Assembly (NCBI RefSeq): GCF_018143015.1
Contig: NC_054750.1
Location: forward strand, 9,452,501 to 9,516,500
Direction of reading: 5' to 3'
Origin: Lytechinus variegatus
Taxonomy: Eukaryota; Echinodermata; Echinoidea; Temnopleuroida; Toxopneustidae
Length of the DNA stretch: 64,000 nt
Shown: positions 47,701 to 62,700 of the stretch, in pieces
How the letters are laid out: each line of letters starts with the position of its first letter
How positions within the stretch are numbered: position 1 is the stretch's first letter
The notes under the pieces: model-generated
Databases searched by the model: none
What the model was told of the DNA's origin: nothing
The model's input: only the letters and a program-made list of their open reading frames with translations
Position numbers and translations under genes: made by a program

Positions 47701-50700
47701 AACTATAAATACTTTCAGCCTGGACCACCCCTTTAAGATTTGGTATTCTCATTCATACATGTACATATAGTGTGTCCCAGAATCAAACGAAAACGTGGAT
47801 TCCCATTTCTCTTTTCTTCAAAGGAAAGGAAATTATGATAATTCATTACATCATCATACAATTCAGTTATTCTCTATTTTGATACCTATGAGACAAACAC
47901 TTCACCAATAATGAGCGAAAACAAGTTTGAAACTTTAAATGTCAAAATCTGGCTGCGCAGAAAAAATTTGGCAAGATTGGTATGTGTGAACGATTTGATA
48001 AGCTGTTGGTCTTAAAATAAAGACAAGATTCCACTATATCAACATAACAATTTATGGTGAAATCTATGTCTGAAAACGGGTTTCTTGTTTTTTAACCACT
48101 GTAAAGACCATTTTATATTCCATATTTGAATTGCATGACATATTGATATTTTTTTCTTTTTCCTTGTCATTAATCTTCAGCTGGTAGTAGCCCTTTAATT
48201 ATAAATGTCAGTTTTATTGATATTGACAAACCTTAAAGTGGAATGCAAGGGTTGTTTGTACTTCTGATTACATCTAATGAATCATTGTTTACCATATTAC
48301 CTGAGGTCTGAGGACAGGTTAATCTAGCCTTCTAGGTCAACAAAAGGACTCTAAAGCTGTTGTACACTCTTTTCTGTTTCAAGATTTGTTCTTCTTGATT
48401 TGTGCCATTGCAAATTTTATTATTTTTGGGTCATTCCAATGCGATTTGAAGATTTTTCTAAATGAAATTATTTCTCACTGTAAAAACTGACAAAAGGAAT
48501 GCAGATTTTGATTGTTGTGCATGAGTACTACATGTATATCTAGTAATGATATGAACATGTTAGGGCCTGCATGTAATCACATATGGATTTTGCATTTTTT
48601 TTAAAAATAAACCGATGAAATTATTAGTTTTTTGGAAGTATTTAAAGAAAATTTTTAGTGTTTGAATATTCAGGTATACATGTGTAGATGTATATCTTCA
48701 ACACATAAATTTTAGAATTTGAAGGTCAAGTCCATCCCAGAAATATGTTGATTTGAATAAATAGAGAAAATCATAATGCTGAAAATTTAATCAAAGTTGG
48801 ATGTAAAATAAGAAAGTTATGGCATTTTAAAGATTCGCTTATTTTTCACAAAACAGTTATATGCACAACTTGAGAGTCAATGACGTCACTCACTCACTAT
48901 TTCTTTTGTTTTTTATTGTCTGAAATATACAAATTTTCATTTTTTATAGATTTGACAACAAGGGCCAACTTGATTGACCCATATAAAATAATGTTAATTC
49001 CACATGTTCAGGGAGGAATTAATATTTGTTTCACTTGACAATGAGGTAAAAATTAAAATATTCAGTATGTCATATAATAAAATACAAAAGAAATAGTGAG
49101 TGGATGATGTCATCAGTCTTCTCATTTGCATGCTGACAAGGATGTGCATAGAACTGTTTTGTGAAATTAAGCAAAACTTTATAACTTTCTTATTTTACAT
49201 CCGATTTTGATGAAATTTTCAGTGCTATGCTTGTTAGATTTTTCTCTTCTTATTCATATTGACTTTTTGTTAGGATGGACTTGTCCTTTTTATTACTGGA
49301 ACCCCCACCCCTTGTCCCCTGAATGCTTTTGACGGTGGGCTGAGGCTACTACTTGGTAAATGATAGAGGAATAAAATAAAAAATAACAATATTCAATGAA
49401 GAAATACATGTATACATGAACATTGATGGAAGAGAAGATTTTTAAAGAAAAGAGAATAAAAAAAGAAATTCATGACACAATTTAAAGAAGAAAAAAAAGG
49501 TAAACACACATTACAAAAAAGATGGGGAGGGGAGAGAAGAATGTAAGAGTTAGAAAAACGAAAAATAGATTTGAATAAAAAATCAAAAATTATTGTTTTA
49601 AAAAATGGCACAGCTCGAGGTGGTATCAAGCCAGCCCATGTTAAGATGTGAACTTCTTTGGGGTTTAACCATGTACATGTAGAGGTGGCTTTTAATTGCG
49701 GATGTGGGGCCTCCTCTGAAACATGAGGCAGAACAGGGTACCTAGTGCAGGAAGCTATTATGCATTATAGGTGATAATTAAACTGAGGGTTATCAGGAAC
49801 GGACCCATGTGACAGGTATTACTTAATTAGACCAGTGCACTGTGGAGGACAGATCAAATTTGCGCATGTGTGTGATGTTGTTTGTGAGTGAGTGTGTGTG
49901 TGTGCAGGTATTGACTCATCGTGAGCTCTGGCCGGGCTCATCCTATTTGCCATGCATGACAGTTCTCTGCAAATCAGATGAGAAGGGATCAATTGGATGA
50001 GGTAGATTGGATTGATTATCATTAATGTATGCATAGGAGTTTAGAGGATACCACTGCCCTGCTAGGGTGATGCATGGGGTAATAATGTGTGAGTGTTCTG
50101 CTGATGGTGATGAGGATCGCTGGCAGTGCTGTGTACAGTACCTGACTGATATTTGGATTATCCCACATGTGATGTACTGAAAAGGGATAATATAGTAATT
50201 AGAAGGATTCTGTTTCAACAATGTCTGTAGAAGCTATTGGTTTTGAAGGGTAAGTTAGTACATTACATGTATGTACATGTACACAATTTATGCAATATTA
50301 AAGGGGTAAGTCATGACTTATTTTGAAGAAAATAGAATGTGCAGACAGAGAATCTCTGAAACTAAATATCCAATCTCAAAGTAATTTTTGAAATTGTTAT
50401 TCGAACTAGTGGAACTGAGGTCCTCTGTCGTTTGCTATAATGTAGTGTGACACATGATGTTTTTCTCTTGTATCAAACACATTTTAGCCTTCATCACATG
50501 CAATAGTTGTGTGATATAAATAAAGTGACAATGCACACCATCTCTTTGAATTATGTTATTGTGTATGATGTTGATCCATTAAACAGATGGCTCTAATGAT
50601 CACCTCCAAGTATTACTTGATTTTTATGAGTCATATGCAGACTGCAGTGAGCCCCATCACAATTATTATACTTGGAGGCCTTGCATGTTTGTGCTTTGAT

Positions 50701-53700
50701 TTATAAAAGTGTGTTCAAAGACTATGTATTACATGCTTTATCATTGTCCACTTGGACCTCAATAGCAGTTGTTTGTGAATGCTAAATTTGACTCTATTAG
50801 TCTATTGCACCAACAACATAGTTTATGTGTGAATGATATTTGATAGTATTATCATTATTCTTGCTTGCATCTGGCCTCACATAGCAGAAAGAGCCCAAAA
50901 TACAGGTAGGAATAGTGTTTGTGTACAGAGGTGTATTAAGTAAGTACATGTACATCCAACTATGGACGATTCCATCAAGCCTTAGCAATGTCTACAGTCT
51001 CCTACACTGTATTTTTTAAAAATAAGATTAATATGATAACCCATTAAATGCACATGTATTGCAAGGGGAAAGGTTTGTTTTTTTCACATCTCTGCCTGTT
51101 TTCATCCCTCACAGTCCCTCGATTGGTTCCAAGCTCTTCAGCTTGTTCTCTGATGTATATGTGGTATTAAACACTGCATGTTTCATTCCAAGCCCTGATT
51201 TTGGTTGGCTGGTATTGGATTTTTGGGTCCCAGGTGTTCATGTTTTTCACATGAATTTGATTTCAACTAAAAAAAATCTCTCTTCATGGGACCCATGAAT
51301 GAAAAAGTTTCATAAAACATTTTGCATTAATTGTTGGCTGGGGTTCTTGCCAAAGTTGGATGTACATGTACAGTACTAGTTTCATATAATAAATGTCTGC
51401 TCTCCCGAGCCCATTATACATGTAGCTGCGCCATACATAACCTTCTTTTATTTGCCGTCTATTAGTGTGGTGATCTCATATTTTTTTGGCCATTATCATA
51501 TATATTTAACCTATTCATTGTGTGATTTCGTATTTTGTTTTGATAACATTGTATAGCTGACCATATTTTTTTATGCCTCTGGCCATTGTAATGTTCATGT
51601 AGTAGTTTGCCAGAGGCATTGTTTTGAGGTTCTATGTGATGTCTGTCCCAATTTTTCGTTCTCGCGACAATGCAAGATCAAGTTGATTGATCAACTTCAA
51701 ACTTATATTGTAATGTAATGATTGTTTCATAGTTCAATGTACAGTAAATGTAGACTTTTGGGGTTCATTTTACTTTGTTACCCAGTTTTAGTGTACAGTA
51801 ATTGCCAAAAGAACTTTGCCGAGTTTTTGATCCAGTATTGTTCTGTTAAAGTGCCAGTAGACTTCTTTTAGTTCTAAATACATACAGTATCTATTTAATA
51901 GTTTTTTGTTCAAATTTAATTTCTCATTTAGTTATTTGTAAACATTGAAAAGCATGCCTTATTAACCTGAATTGACATACATGTACATTATAATTTTAAA
52001 GTCAACACATGGTTAAAGATAATGTGTTTACATATGTGCAGCTCCTCATGAATGAATATGTTGCTTTATTTTGTTTACATTCAAGTTCCAATGAAATTAA
52101 AAGAGTATTCATTATTCTGTCATTAATCAGACATTATTTCATCATCATCATGTATGTCTTAAAGATTTATTGTTAAAGTTTTATGTTCAATCATGCAAAT
52201 ACATGTAGACATGAGGGAGCAGCTGACAAGTGCTGCAAGTGAATTGAAACTTCAAAATATTGTTTCTCTGCCTCTGATAATCTGTCGATTTTTGCCAAAC
52301 CTTCAATATGTCCCCCCTGCTTTTATGCAAATAAAACTAATTTCCCAGTCCTAATATGTATGGGGGGGGGGGAGGGGCATTTCAATCATTAAACATACAA
52401 TATGTACAGTGAACTTTAATTGGTCATCAAAAACAACTAGCAACTTAATTTCAATGCTGTGTGTGAATTGGTATTAGATCATTTTTTTTTTCAAAAGCCA
52501 TATAAATATTAACTTTCTCATTTCTAATTGTCTTATTCACAGAGTAAAAGAAATGGATCTAGCTACTGCCATTGAAGAGACTACAGTAGCACTCAACCTC
52601 TTTCTCAACAACAAATTCAGTGAGGCTAGAGCCATATTTGAACCATGGTAAGAGATAATTTTATACTTTTCTGACAGTCAATGTTTGTCTAGTATCTGCG
52701 CACAACACTGGTGTATCACCATCAGATTACCAGTAGGCATGTGGAGCGATGTGGCACAGTGGATTAGTCTACGGACTTTGAAACAGAGGGTCGTGGGTTC
52801 AAATCCCAGCCATGGCGCAGTTTCCTTCAGCAAGAAATTAATCCACATTGTGCTGCACTCAACCCAGGTGAGGGGAATGGGTACCTGGCAGGAATGTATT
52901 CCTTGAAATGCCTAGCACGTAAAAGCTGCTTGAGCTATAGCCAGGCTAATAAAATCCAAGTTCTTTGGAAGCGCATAGAGACGTTATAATGTGTTATGCG
53001 CTATACAAGAACTGACTACTATTAAAGTGGTGTATTCAAGCAAATGTGAAAAAAAAGTAAATTATATTTTCCTTCATAAATCATGTTGAATTTGTATTTA
53101 TGTTGTTTACCGTACATACCAAAGATAACAGTTTTAGAGCCAATTAAAAATACCTGATAATTTATAAGCCTTTATTTATAGGGGGAGGGACTCTACCTCC
53201 TGAATACCCTCTCATACTGTAAGTGCCTTCAAGCAGTACAGTTCTGGTAAATTTGGCATTAAAAAAACTGGTAATTGAGAACTTTTGATCAATGGTCTAG
53301 ATTATAGACCTACAAGAATATTACCCAGACCATAATCAACATAAAATTGATTTCAGATTAAATGAGAAGAGGAAAATAAGTCAACAAGATCGGTAGAATA
53401 TCTGTGAATAGCTGTCAGTATATGGTGAAATTTTTATGAAAGTGATGGAATATCAATTTTGAACACTCTTTTATTAGTAATACACTGAATGCATGTAAAA
53501 ATTACCATCTTAGAGGCATAAATTATTGTCTGCATGCAGTCAGTAATTTTCTAATTCTATTCTTTTTATCTTACCGGTGCTTTCTCTCCTTTTGCAAGGT
53601 CTCATGCAAGTATCTACCATGCCTTGGGCCACGGAACTATCAGTTACCTCCAGGCTGTCATGACCTTTGACCCCACAGACATCCAGGAAGCTATCAAATG

Positions 53701-56700
53701 GATCAAGAACTCCATTGAGGTTGCCAACCGGTTCCGGAAAAAAACGAGTGTGATGACGTCCATGTCGAAAATGATGTGGAAGACCAACTATAACACATAC
53801 ACAGATGGTATGATGATTTGTAACTGTGTGACAAATGTTTGTGTGTGTACTTTTACATGTTGACGATTTTGGGCCAAGACCGCTGAACTGGTGAAATCAA
53901 GAAATGCATAATAAATACAGTGGCATGCTTTCTAATGTCAAGCTTAATTTTTGGCCATGGTCTACCCCTGATTAAATTTATTTATAGGGAATACCAAAAA
54001 TGTTGGTATGTTGTTTACATCTTTATATTTGTAATTTTTACTGTGCTCTTTCCCAATGCTTTAATGGTGAATAAAATAATTACTTTTTGTTTTGAGTCTT
54101 TTAGTTATTCCATAGCAGTTATACAGTATAATTGCAGCATGGTAATAAAAGCGTCATTTCAAATAAACAGAATAGAATGACTGCACCCATATATGAATGA
54201 GTTATGTGGAAGCACTGTGGTGTAGCAGTACTGACGCTTGCCTTGTAATCAGAGGGTCATGTGTTCGAACCCCACCATGGCCTAGCGTCCTTTGGCAAGG
54301 CATCAATCCACACATTGCCACTCTCACCCAGGTGCTAATTGGGTACTGGTAGGAAACAACCGTCATTGTGGTTGGTTTAGCAAGTGCGCGCCTAACAGGC
54401 TGCTTGAAATGCAATGAATCCAGTGACCGGGTAATAATAGTGAAGCGCTTTGAACAGTCGTAGATTGTTAAAGCGCTATATAAGTGCCAATTATTTTTAT
54501 TAATAATGATAAGTTGTGTTTTTCCCTTTAAAGATAAATTCCAGTTTTGGTAACGATCTCAAAATGACTTTTTACAGAATCTAATATAATGACCACCCAA
54601 TTGTCTGTTTGTATGAATAAAAAATATGTGCCAAAGGATTCTGGGAGAAACTGTATAATTGCTGAGAAATAAGCAAAATAAGCCCGGATTCGGTCACTTC
54701 CGTCGGGTCTTTATTCCAGCAATAATAATACACTGTCCCACGTGTGCCTATCTGTGTTGGTGATCTTCAGTGTGAACGTTTTTCAGCGTAGATTTCAAGA
54801 TTTCACAAAGTTCAGTTTATGTAACTGTACCAGATCTTCATCCTCGATGATATACTGACAATTAAGCCTGGTTTTACAGACTTTCTCTTGAAATCAGTGT
54901 TTACTGCAACTACTGGAATTTCTCTTTAAATAGAAGAGGTACATGCTGAGTTATGCTATGCTGAATCCCTCCTGGAGCGTGCAATCCTATCTTTCATCCA
55001 AGATGACAACCTTATCAATTTCATCAAAGGTGGACTGAAAATAAGAAATGGTTACCATTCTTACAAGTGAGTTAACACTCCTCTTTCTCTTCTACAATGT
55101 ATGTTTTATCCATTTATTTGGTTTCAATCAAACCATTTTCTATGTCCCCACAACCATTTGATTTGTACAAACGTCATGCCAAAACAAATGTGAAACCGAA
55201 AGGTCAAAAGTTGCTCTACAGCTCTTAATTCAGTGAACATGCAAATAGGTGATAATTCACTAACAGATAATTGTACTGTCACTTTCAATTAAAGGATTAA
55301 AGCCTGTAAAAAACTTTGCTTAAGGGTATGAATTCTGTAGTTGTATTATCTAATATTCAGTCATACATATTCTATTTTCTGTTGAAGAATTTTCACTTGT
55401 TGATGCTTGTAAAATTGAATTTTTAAAAATATCTTTTGTAATTCTGCCATCAAATGTACATCTACAGCCAGTAATAATTAGGCTTTCACAATTAATGGTA
55501 TCATTATTAAAATCATTGAGGGACAGCATATTATTTGCTGATACCAGACTTTTGAAAAGCACTGGAATGCCTGTAATATACATGTAGCTGCATGTTTTGG
55601 GCTACCTAAATATGTCCAGTGTATATTCGGGCCGTAGAAAGCGAGATAATGATTAGCAGTGAAGGATGGAATGATGCAGAACATTACATGAAAATCTTTT
55701 GGTCAGAAAATCACATGCAATCTATGTGATAGGTAACGTGTTATTCAATAAACATAGTCGTATCAAATTCCCAATTTGTTTTCATTCATTTTACACAGTC
55801 CATCCTTTCGTAATTTTTATTGAATGTACTATGAATGATACTTCATATTCAAGTTGTTTTCTTTGTGTTTGATGTTTAAAAAAACAAATCACTTGATTGC
55901 TTTTCCGCAGATCATGTGTCCAGATGTTTGAAAATAGAACTTGGCCATCAGCTAGATCAAAGCAACAGTTTGAGAGCGGAGTCAAGTTTGGTAGTGGTAC
56001 ATTTAATCTGGTAAGTTGGTACCACCCCCCCAAAAAAAAAAAAATCAAATAAAAATGATCAATGAACCCCCCCTCCCTTACAAAATAAAATAAATAAAGA
56101 AGAAAAAGAAATGAATAGAAAAAATAATTTTTAAAAATAAAAAGAAAAAAATTAACTAAATTTGAAGAAAAATAAACTCCAAACCTCATGCAGGGTAGGA
56201 AATAATTTTTATTCAATAGGTCCAATGTTTTTTTTCACATCGGGGTGATTGCTAAACTTCTTGGGATATTCCTTTAATTGCAAGCAGTAGATTCAAATAT
56301 TACTATCCTCAATAATGGAATATTGATTTTCTAAATATTCTTTAATATTGTTTGTGGAAGGTCTTGGGTGACTCTCAATAGATGGTTGCCCCAATGAATT
56401 CAATTTGGGGAATAATACTGGAATTTGGCTCTGATAATGGCAAGATCACCCTTCACCCTTTTCTACTTCTTACGCTAGATGACTTTAATAGCTATCTTTC
56501 ATTCATTCATACTATGTCTTTTGAAGTCATAAATAGCATATTAATGCAATATACGAGGAAGTGAATAGTATTATTGATCGACCGATAAATGATACTATGG
56601 GTGTGTTTGTTTGATTGTGTTTATAAATAGATATTGAATGTGATTTATTTCCTAGTGTATATCAATGTTGCCAAAGAGGATACTGAAATTACTAGAGTTT

Positions 56701-59700
56701 GTAGGATTCTCAGGAAACAGGGTAAGTATATATTTGCATTATCTTTAAAGGGAATTAGCAACTTTATAGGTCATTTAATGATTTAGGGACCTGATGGGTG
56801 TTTCATAAAGCTGTTTGTAAGTTAAGAGCGACTTTAAGAACGACTGGTGATCCTTTCTTGTGGTAGATTGTATATTCATAGGCGATGGTTTAGCAGGTAA
56901 GAAAGGATCACCAGTCGTTCTTAAAGTCGCTCTTAACTTATGAACAGCTTTATGAAACGGCCCCCTGTTTCACAGAGAACAAATTGTTTTGGTAAAAACC
57001 ATGGTAACAGTGCTCAGAAGGGTAACAAAGTCAAAGAGTTCTTAGTAGTTACCATAAAGGTAAAATTGTTACGTATCATAATAATTCATGAAATTCGCAA
57101 TGGGAATCTTAGCGAAACAATTAAATGACAGGACTGTACATACTTCAAATCAGATAATGATGGAATTAGTGTTATGCTTTGTTATGCAATGTTAGATGTG
57201 GCTTTTAACCATATTGAATCCTATTTTTCAATGTATTAAGAGTTGATATCAAGTTTCAGTATATTTATTGATATATTTTCATTATTTCTAGTCCCTCTTC
57301 TGAACTTGGGAAGTGAATATGGATGGTGTGTTAAGAAACTTCTTTTAGAAGTTACCTGATTATCTTAGTACCATGAATGTTGTACTGATTGATTAATGGT
57401 TTTAATCTTATTCACTGATATCCCTCCTACACAGATAAAAGGGCTGACTGATTTAGAAAGGGCTTCCAAACTTCCTTGTCTCAGGTCTCCTATGTGTTCT
57501 ATGGTCATCATCAGTTACCATTCCATAGGAACTTATGTATTCGGTTAGTACATCTGACATTAATGATAATGTATCTAGAAGTCTCCTATGTATTCTACCA
57601 TTTCATAGGAACTTATTTATCCGATGAGTACATCTGACATTAATGATAATGTATCTAGAAGTCTCCTATGTATTCTATGGTCATCATCAGTTACCATTCC
57701 ATAGGAACTTATTTATCCGATGAGTACATCTGACATTAATGATAATGTATCTAGAAGTCTCCTATGTATTCTATGGTCATCATCAGTTATTGTACAACGC
57801 CTACTTAGCTTGTTGTACGCGATCAAATGGGAGGCTGAATGTCACACATTCGTACCGTTGCACACAAGACGTACCATCCTACATGTACCGTCCAAAATGT
57901 ACCATTGCACGGCTTTAGGAGGTGACGTCACAATGCGATTTCATTGAATAAGGTGACAATGCGCGTACAGCCCGCTGGCTAAATGCGCAATGCTGTCCAA
58001 GATCATGCGCGCTTGTGGGCCCGGCTTGTGGGATTTTGCTTTTCGCTTTCGATATTTTTGCTCCCTTTTCATAGATTACTGCAGGGAAAAACTCTTGTTT
58101 TTTCATATTTTCGCTAGAAATTACCGAGGCGTTGTACAACACAAATAGCGAATATTCTTATTCGTGCAATGGTGCGAGATTTCGCATTCGGTGAAAGAAA
58201 GAAACGCTCTATTCAACTCGGCTAACGCCTCGTTGAATAGAGCAACTTTCTTTCACCTCATGTGAAATCTCGTACCATCGCACTCATGCCTATTCGCTAT
58301 TTGTATACCATTCCATAGGAACTTATGTATTCGGTTAGTACATCTGACATTAATGATAATGTATCTAGAAGTCTCCTATGTATTCTATGGTCATCATCAG
58401 TTACCATTCCATAGGAACTTATTTATCCGATGAGTACATCTGACATTAATGATAATGTATCTAGAAGTCTCCTATGTATTCTATGGTCATCATCAGTTAC
58501 CATTCCATAGGAACTTATGTATTCGGTTAGTACATCTGACATTAATGATAATGTATCTAGAAATCTCCTATGTATTCAATGGTCATCATCAGTTACCATT
58601 CCATAGGAACTTATTTATCCGATGAGTACATCTGACATTAATGATAATGTATCTAGAAGTCTCCTATGTATTCTATGGTCATCATCAGTTACCATTCCAT
58701 AGGAACTTATGTATTCGGTTAGTACATCTGACATTAATGATAATGTATCTAGAAGTCTCCTATGTATTCTATGGTCATCATCAGTTACCATTCCATAGGA
58801 ACTTATTTATCCGATGAGTACATCTGACATTAATGATAATGTATCTAGAAGTCTCCTATGTATTCTATGGTCATCATCAGTTACCATTCCATAGGAACTT
58901 ATGTATTCGGTGAGTATTTCTAACTAAGGCCCAATTCATATTGCTTTTGTCTTCTTTAATTGCTTATTACCTTGTCAAGTGAAAATTTGGTTCACAAACA
59001 GGCCATTTAACCTGATTGACTCAGTGGCAATAGACCAATTGGATGTTGAATAAAATGGGTATACATGTAGCTTAACTGGACATTAGACAAAATGGTAAAT
59101 GGGCTGAATGACAATTGGACCACGTGGTGACTAGATGGCGTAATTTCCTTCAGCAAGAAATTTATCCACATTGTGTTGCACTCAACCCAGGTGAGGTTAA
59201 TGGGTAGTGGTAGGAAGAAATTCCTTGAATGCTTGAGCACCTAGGCAGCCCAGCTAAAGCCGGGGTAACAATTATCGCAGGGCCCTCTGGGAAAACAGTT
59301 TTCAGAACTGAAATGGCTTCCCTGGGTAAATAGACCTATATTATTATCATTAGATCATGTAGGATGAATTGAAAAAGAATTGATTGGAAGTGGTTATTGA
59401 TCTTGAGCAAGTTATTAAATGCCGATACTTTTCAACACACAGGTACTGCTGATGGAGACATTGAGCTTGCTAGACAAATCTTAGAACCGTGTTTGAAGAA
59501 CTATCCCAAGGGAGTCATCTTCTTATTTTTAGCAGCGAGGATAGAAGAGATATCAGGAAACCTGGATGAAGTGAGTATAATGATAATGAAACTAATTATG
59601 ATAAGGATAAGAGTAGGGGAAGGCAGGGTAAGTTGAGCATAGGGTCAAGTTGAGCCACCACCCCCAGGCCAATAATGAATGAGTCAGACATTGTAGTGGT

Positions 59701-62700
59701 GTCATGTATTGATGACCCATTACATAACCCTTAACCCCACCACATTGTTTAAAACTTTGAAAAAAAAAAATTTTTAGAGGGGAAAATACAAATTTCAGCC
59801 AAAAAAAAACAAAAAAGGGTGTGAAATAGATCAGTGCTTTTTACCCACACATGTCTTAAAATCTAATAAAGAAATAAGAACAATATTGTTAGTCCTGGTA
59901 TGGATTCTCATTTCTGTCATAGTCTTTTAGTTTTTACATGATGGATGCATAAGAAATGTATGGATTAGAAGTTGGGACTGGGAAAATTTGAGCCAGCCAA
60001 CATGGGGCATGTTGAGCCATGGTAATTCTTATGGTAATGTATAATTAAGAATACAAACAAACCTTAAAATGCCATTGATATGCAGGCAGAGGAGCAAATT
60101 CACATGACAGTTCTTTTGAGGGAGAAGGACTTGAGAAAGGTGATTGAGTGCAATTGTTTATTTGTTAATACAGGCAATAGATAAGTTCCAGGAGTGCATT
60201 GCCTCGCAGCAGGAATGGAGGCAGTTTCATCACTTGTGTTACTGGGAACTTATGTGGTGCCACGCCTATAAACTTGATTGGCCAATGGCTGCTCAATATG
60301 CTAATAAGCTGTGTGAAGAAAGCAGGTGGTCTAAGGTAAGTACATGAATGAGGCATTGCAAGGGGGGGGGGTAGAGTGTACAGCCAACTTCAAGTTTTTA
60401 TATTTTTTTAGGATAAGGTGTGGGATTCATGCCCTATGTTGTGGCCTACATTGGCCACTCTCCTCCCAGGAGTAGTAAATGGGTATTCAGTAGAAAGGAT
60501 TCCCTTGAATGCTTGAGCCCCCATTCAGGATAGCTGCGATAAAGCTGGTGTAGTAGTAGGCAGCATTAGAACCATTGTGTGGAGCACTATATAGATACTG
60601 CATATTATTGTTATTGGTGAAGGAAATAATCTGTTGCCTCACGATGCATCAAACTGAAATTGCAACGTTTCGACTGCACCTGCTAGTTTTCGTCAGGCAA
60701 TGAAGTGGACAATCGCCTGTTATACCGTAAGCTGCGTGCCGTCGGTGCCGGAATCGCTGCGTTATGATTGGTCGGAGCAACCAACCAATCCTATTGGGCG
60801 GTCGTAGGGGGCGCATGCTGGCGAATGATCGGAAGCCATTCCTCAGGGATGTCAGTGCCGTTATCCCTGTTAACATTATTCGGATGTAGGTGGATTTGGA
60901 TAGCCTCTTTAACTCGCCATGTGTACCAGTGCTTATCCCACATTCCAAGCATGCTCTGCTACTGCCGAACTATCTATGTGCCGGTGCTTGAATCTCGGCG
61001 ATATTCTAGCATTCTTTTGCTTACGGGTCTGCCCGTTCCCGATATATATCTTGTCACAAGCCAAGCATGGTATCTTGAAGACAACGCTATCGAGTCTGGC
61101 TCGATAGCGTTATCTACAAGATACCATTCCATCATCATCATCATCGTCTTCATCATCATGATCATTTTTTTTCAGGCTATTTACCATCACCAGCAGGCTA
61201 GCTTCTTAGCCATGCATCTACCACGTACCGACGCTTGTATACAGAACATCAATGACATCTACGCCAAGGTACCAGAACTTAAACAACGTATTGCAGGCAA
61301 GTCTATCCCCATGGAGAAGTTTGCGGTTAACAAGGCCAAGAAACATCTCATCCATGGCACTGAAAATTCACTCGTAGGGCTGGTATGTATGCGCATATTA
61401 ATAGACTCTGTACAAGGCAACCTTCTATAGGTAGAATAATCTCCTAACTCAAAGCATTATTTCAGACCATAATGTAATATTCCATAATGGGTAAAAAAAA
61501 TGCTTTCAATGACTACTAAACTTTTGTAATATTACAATATTTTATGATACTCGAGTATAGTTCACATTATTTAACCTTAAATTCTAAAGCTATAGTTAGT
61601 CTTTAATCCAAGGCCACCAATGTCATGACCTCAGATTCCCTATTGATAAAGCTCAATCCCCTTCACATTGGCCAAGGCATAAGTTTTGAATGTTCAGTTG
61701 AAAATTAAACAATTTTTTTTAGTAGTATTTATCTTAATTTTTTTTCTTCACTTTTCATCCTGTTTAGGAGTTGATCTATATCTGGAATGGGTTTTCCATT
61801 CTTGCCAAGAAGAAAGAGCTTTTAGAACCAGTACTACTCTTAACAGAGGCAACACTTCAACAGCTTAAGAAGACGAAAGGTAAGTTATGATGTATGGGTC
61901 GACCTGGATCATCTTTCACCATATTGCCAAAAATGGGCTGTCAGTAATTGATACAGAATTTAATGATTTATAATTAAAACATATTTTTTATGTATGAAAA
62001 ATATAGAGTACTGTAGTGTCACGTAATCAATTATTTTTTGTGCAATTTAGCATTTTAATGACCATATTCCCATTAAATATGATGAAAAACCTTTACACAT
62101 CAAGTTTGACATGAATTGGTCCATGATGGCCCAAGGTCTAGTCAAATGAAAACGTATAGTCCCATTAAGGGAAGTGAAAAGTGGCCTTGGTTATTGAATT
62201 GGGTGAATTTACACTGAGTTCGATGGGCTTAGTAGGTATTTATATTGCTATATCTTTCACCCCTATGGACTGACTTCCTCCAAAATTGGGCTGTTGATGC
62301 TTTTCATTATGCTCCGCTGAAATACAACAAATAAAATGGCGTGGGGAGTCTATTATCTTAAAATTAATCTCAAGGGAGCTGTTATGTACCCTCAATAGAT
62401 GTTTCATTGAGAGGTCCATTGTTCATTTTATTCTAATGACTTTCTTGATTTTTAACATTTGTTCAGGTTATGCAAGTAGAAGTAGTGGCTGTTACTGGGA
62501 TGATTATAGTTTAGCCATGCTCCTGAAAGGAATCACCCTTAGATATCTGTCAAGACCTTCTCAAGCAGAACTCTGCTTTCAAGAAGTCATCTCTAAGTAA
62601 GTTCTACCAATTCCTCTTCTTGTATATTACAGACTGCAAGAGCAGTGCACATTTTAGCTTGCAAGCAGCTTGAGCGCTGCGATGAGCGAGTTCGCCACAC

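Noticed and set aside
52740..52815. tRNA gene
   Set aside because: The A and B boxes belong to a SINE head joined to a SINE body also present at 54205 and 59134; the acceptor stem is not intact.
57485..58909. Regularly spaced repeats resembling a CRISPR array
   Set aside because: The whole 96-bp unit is conserved, with no unique spacers, and it derives from the adjacent exon in a eukaryotic gene.
60768..61430. 220-codon open frame taken as one exon
   Set aside because: Only 61176-61382 is TTC39 coding, with a CAG acceptor at 61173-61175; the left part is antisense Penelope-like sequence.
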